Notes under the pieces: generated by a model
The model's database searches: none
Seen by the model: the letters and a program-made list of their open reading frames with translations, nothing else
Told to the model about the DNA's origin: nothing
Shown here: positions 8,305-8,748 of the stretch, piece by piece
Layout: every line of letters starts with the position of its first letter
How positions within the stretch are numbered: the first letter of the stretch is position 1
Position numbers and translations under genes: made by a program
Origin: JAZLDV01 sp045614925
GTDB taxonomy: Bacteria > Bacillota_I > Bacilli_A > Erysipelotrichales > Coprobacillaceae
Reading direction: 5' to 3'
Length of the DNA: 8,748 bases
NCBI GenBank assembly: GCA_045614925.1
Contig: JAZLDV010000083.1
Span: 1 to 8,748 of the forward strand

Positions 8305-8748
8305 ATTTTGTATTATTTCTAATCCACATTACACCTTCATAAGAATGCATAGGATATGGATTAAATCCTGCCTTTTTTCCATAGATATATGCTGTTTTTT
8401 TATCAGTGGCCAACCTTCTTAAAACAGAGGAATCTACAATTGTATTAATAATATTTAGAAAATCACCTTCACCTTTTGCATAGTCAACAACAGCATAAAT
8501 TGTATCAATAACATTTAAATAATTACCCACTGTGGATAGTATTACAAAAAAACTACATAGTTTTGTATATCCATCTTTAATTAAATCTCTCTTACTATTA
8601 TTATCATGTCCACTTAAATATTCCTCCACTTCCTCTAAAGAATCTGCAGAATATTCTAAAACACCTTGCCAATTATAAACTTCATAGTTACTATTTTCCA
8701 TTGCATGAGTTTTATGTGTTAGAAAAGTGCATAGTGATAATGATAATG
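8288..8748 (-). CDS. Hypothetical, probably secreted protein; 5' end outside the window
   Basis: No family is recognised. From the first ATG (8701) the protein is 137 residues, but no Shine-Dalgarno site precedes that ATG and the frame stays open to the window edge. The 15 residues before the Met read LSLSLCTFLTHKTHA, a hydrophobic run followed by a polar stretch and T-H-A, like the end of a Sec signal peptide with signal peptidase I cleavage just before Met. I therefore annotate it as partial, with its start beyond 8748. Numbered from that Met, the chain has an acidic N-terminal part (1-35, including SLEEVEEYL), a hydrophobic helix-like stretch (46-73), an amphipathic segment (80-97), and an aromatic Gly/Tyr/Trp-rich tail (104-135: YIYGKKAGFNPYP, GVMWIRNNTKYV). 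It has one Cys (49 in the mature part). Its stop overlaps the following membrane-protein gene by 17 nt, suggesting one transcript. The alternative is a cytosolic protein starting at 8701. Confidence 0.6.
   Translation of the reverse strand, partial: LSLSLCTFLTHKTHAMENSNYEVYNWQGVLEYSADSLEEVEEYLSGHDNNSKRDLIKDGYTKLCSFFVILSTVGNYLNVIDTIYAVVDYAKGEGDFLNIINTIVDSSVLRRLATDKKTAYIYGKKAGFNPYPMHSYEGVMWIRNNTKYVIAN

Noticed and set aside
8702..8748. Promoter for the - strand genes in the edge segment, including the CATTAT tandem
   Set aside because: No convincing -35/-10 pair is visible in 47 bases, and the segment reads through as a signal-peptide-like coding sequence.
1..8748. CRISPR, tRNA/rRNA, transposase, purine riboswitch or attachment sites
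   Set aside because: None was seen: no spaced direct repeats, cloverleaf-like segments or mobile-element genes. Any operon leader lies upstream of the window.

Overview
The window covers the 3' end of a de novo purine biosynthesis operon, followed by a short convergent pair of unrecognised genes. The DNA is very AT-rich, Leu is mostly TTA, Arg is mostly AGA/CGT and Shine-Dalgarno sites are GGAGG-like. PurL is the long single-chain 'clade II' type, with a PurS-like N-terminus carrying GQYDQRADACEQC. Together these suggest a low-GC Bacillota of the clostridial or erysipelotrichial kind. A Fusobacterium-like organism cannot be excluded from the sequence alone.

Positions 1-7948 (+ strand) hold purM (5' end outside the window), purN, purH, purD and purL, packed head to tail. 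purM/purN overlap by 7 nt and purN/purH by 4 nt (ATGA). The stops of purH and purD sit inside or against the ribosome binding sites of the next genes. The enzymes cover GAR synthetase (PurD), GAR transformylase (PurN), FGAM synthase (PurL), AIR synthetase (PurM) and the last two steps to IMP (PurH). The PRPP amidotransferase and the AIR-carboxylation/SAICAR steps (PurF, PurE, PurC, PurB) are not in the window; some may lie upstream. No catalytic motif that I checked is missing.

Positions 7956-7994 hold a 14-bp hairpin flanked by A/T tracts on both sides. It probably terminates the pur operon and also the convergent genes on the other side.

Positions 7993-8748 (- strand) hold two overlapping small genes that I do not recognise. 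The upstream one (right edge) has a frame that stays open to the window end, and the residues before its first ATG look like the end of a secretion signal peptide, so its true start is probably outside the window. The downstream one encodes a 103-residue, strongly hydrophobic, probably polytopic membrane protein. A secreted-protein plus membrane-protein pair is the only part of the window that could be an undescribed system; the function (for example an effector with its immunity protein) is speculation. The rest is an ordinary, well-preserved housekeeping operon.
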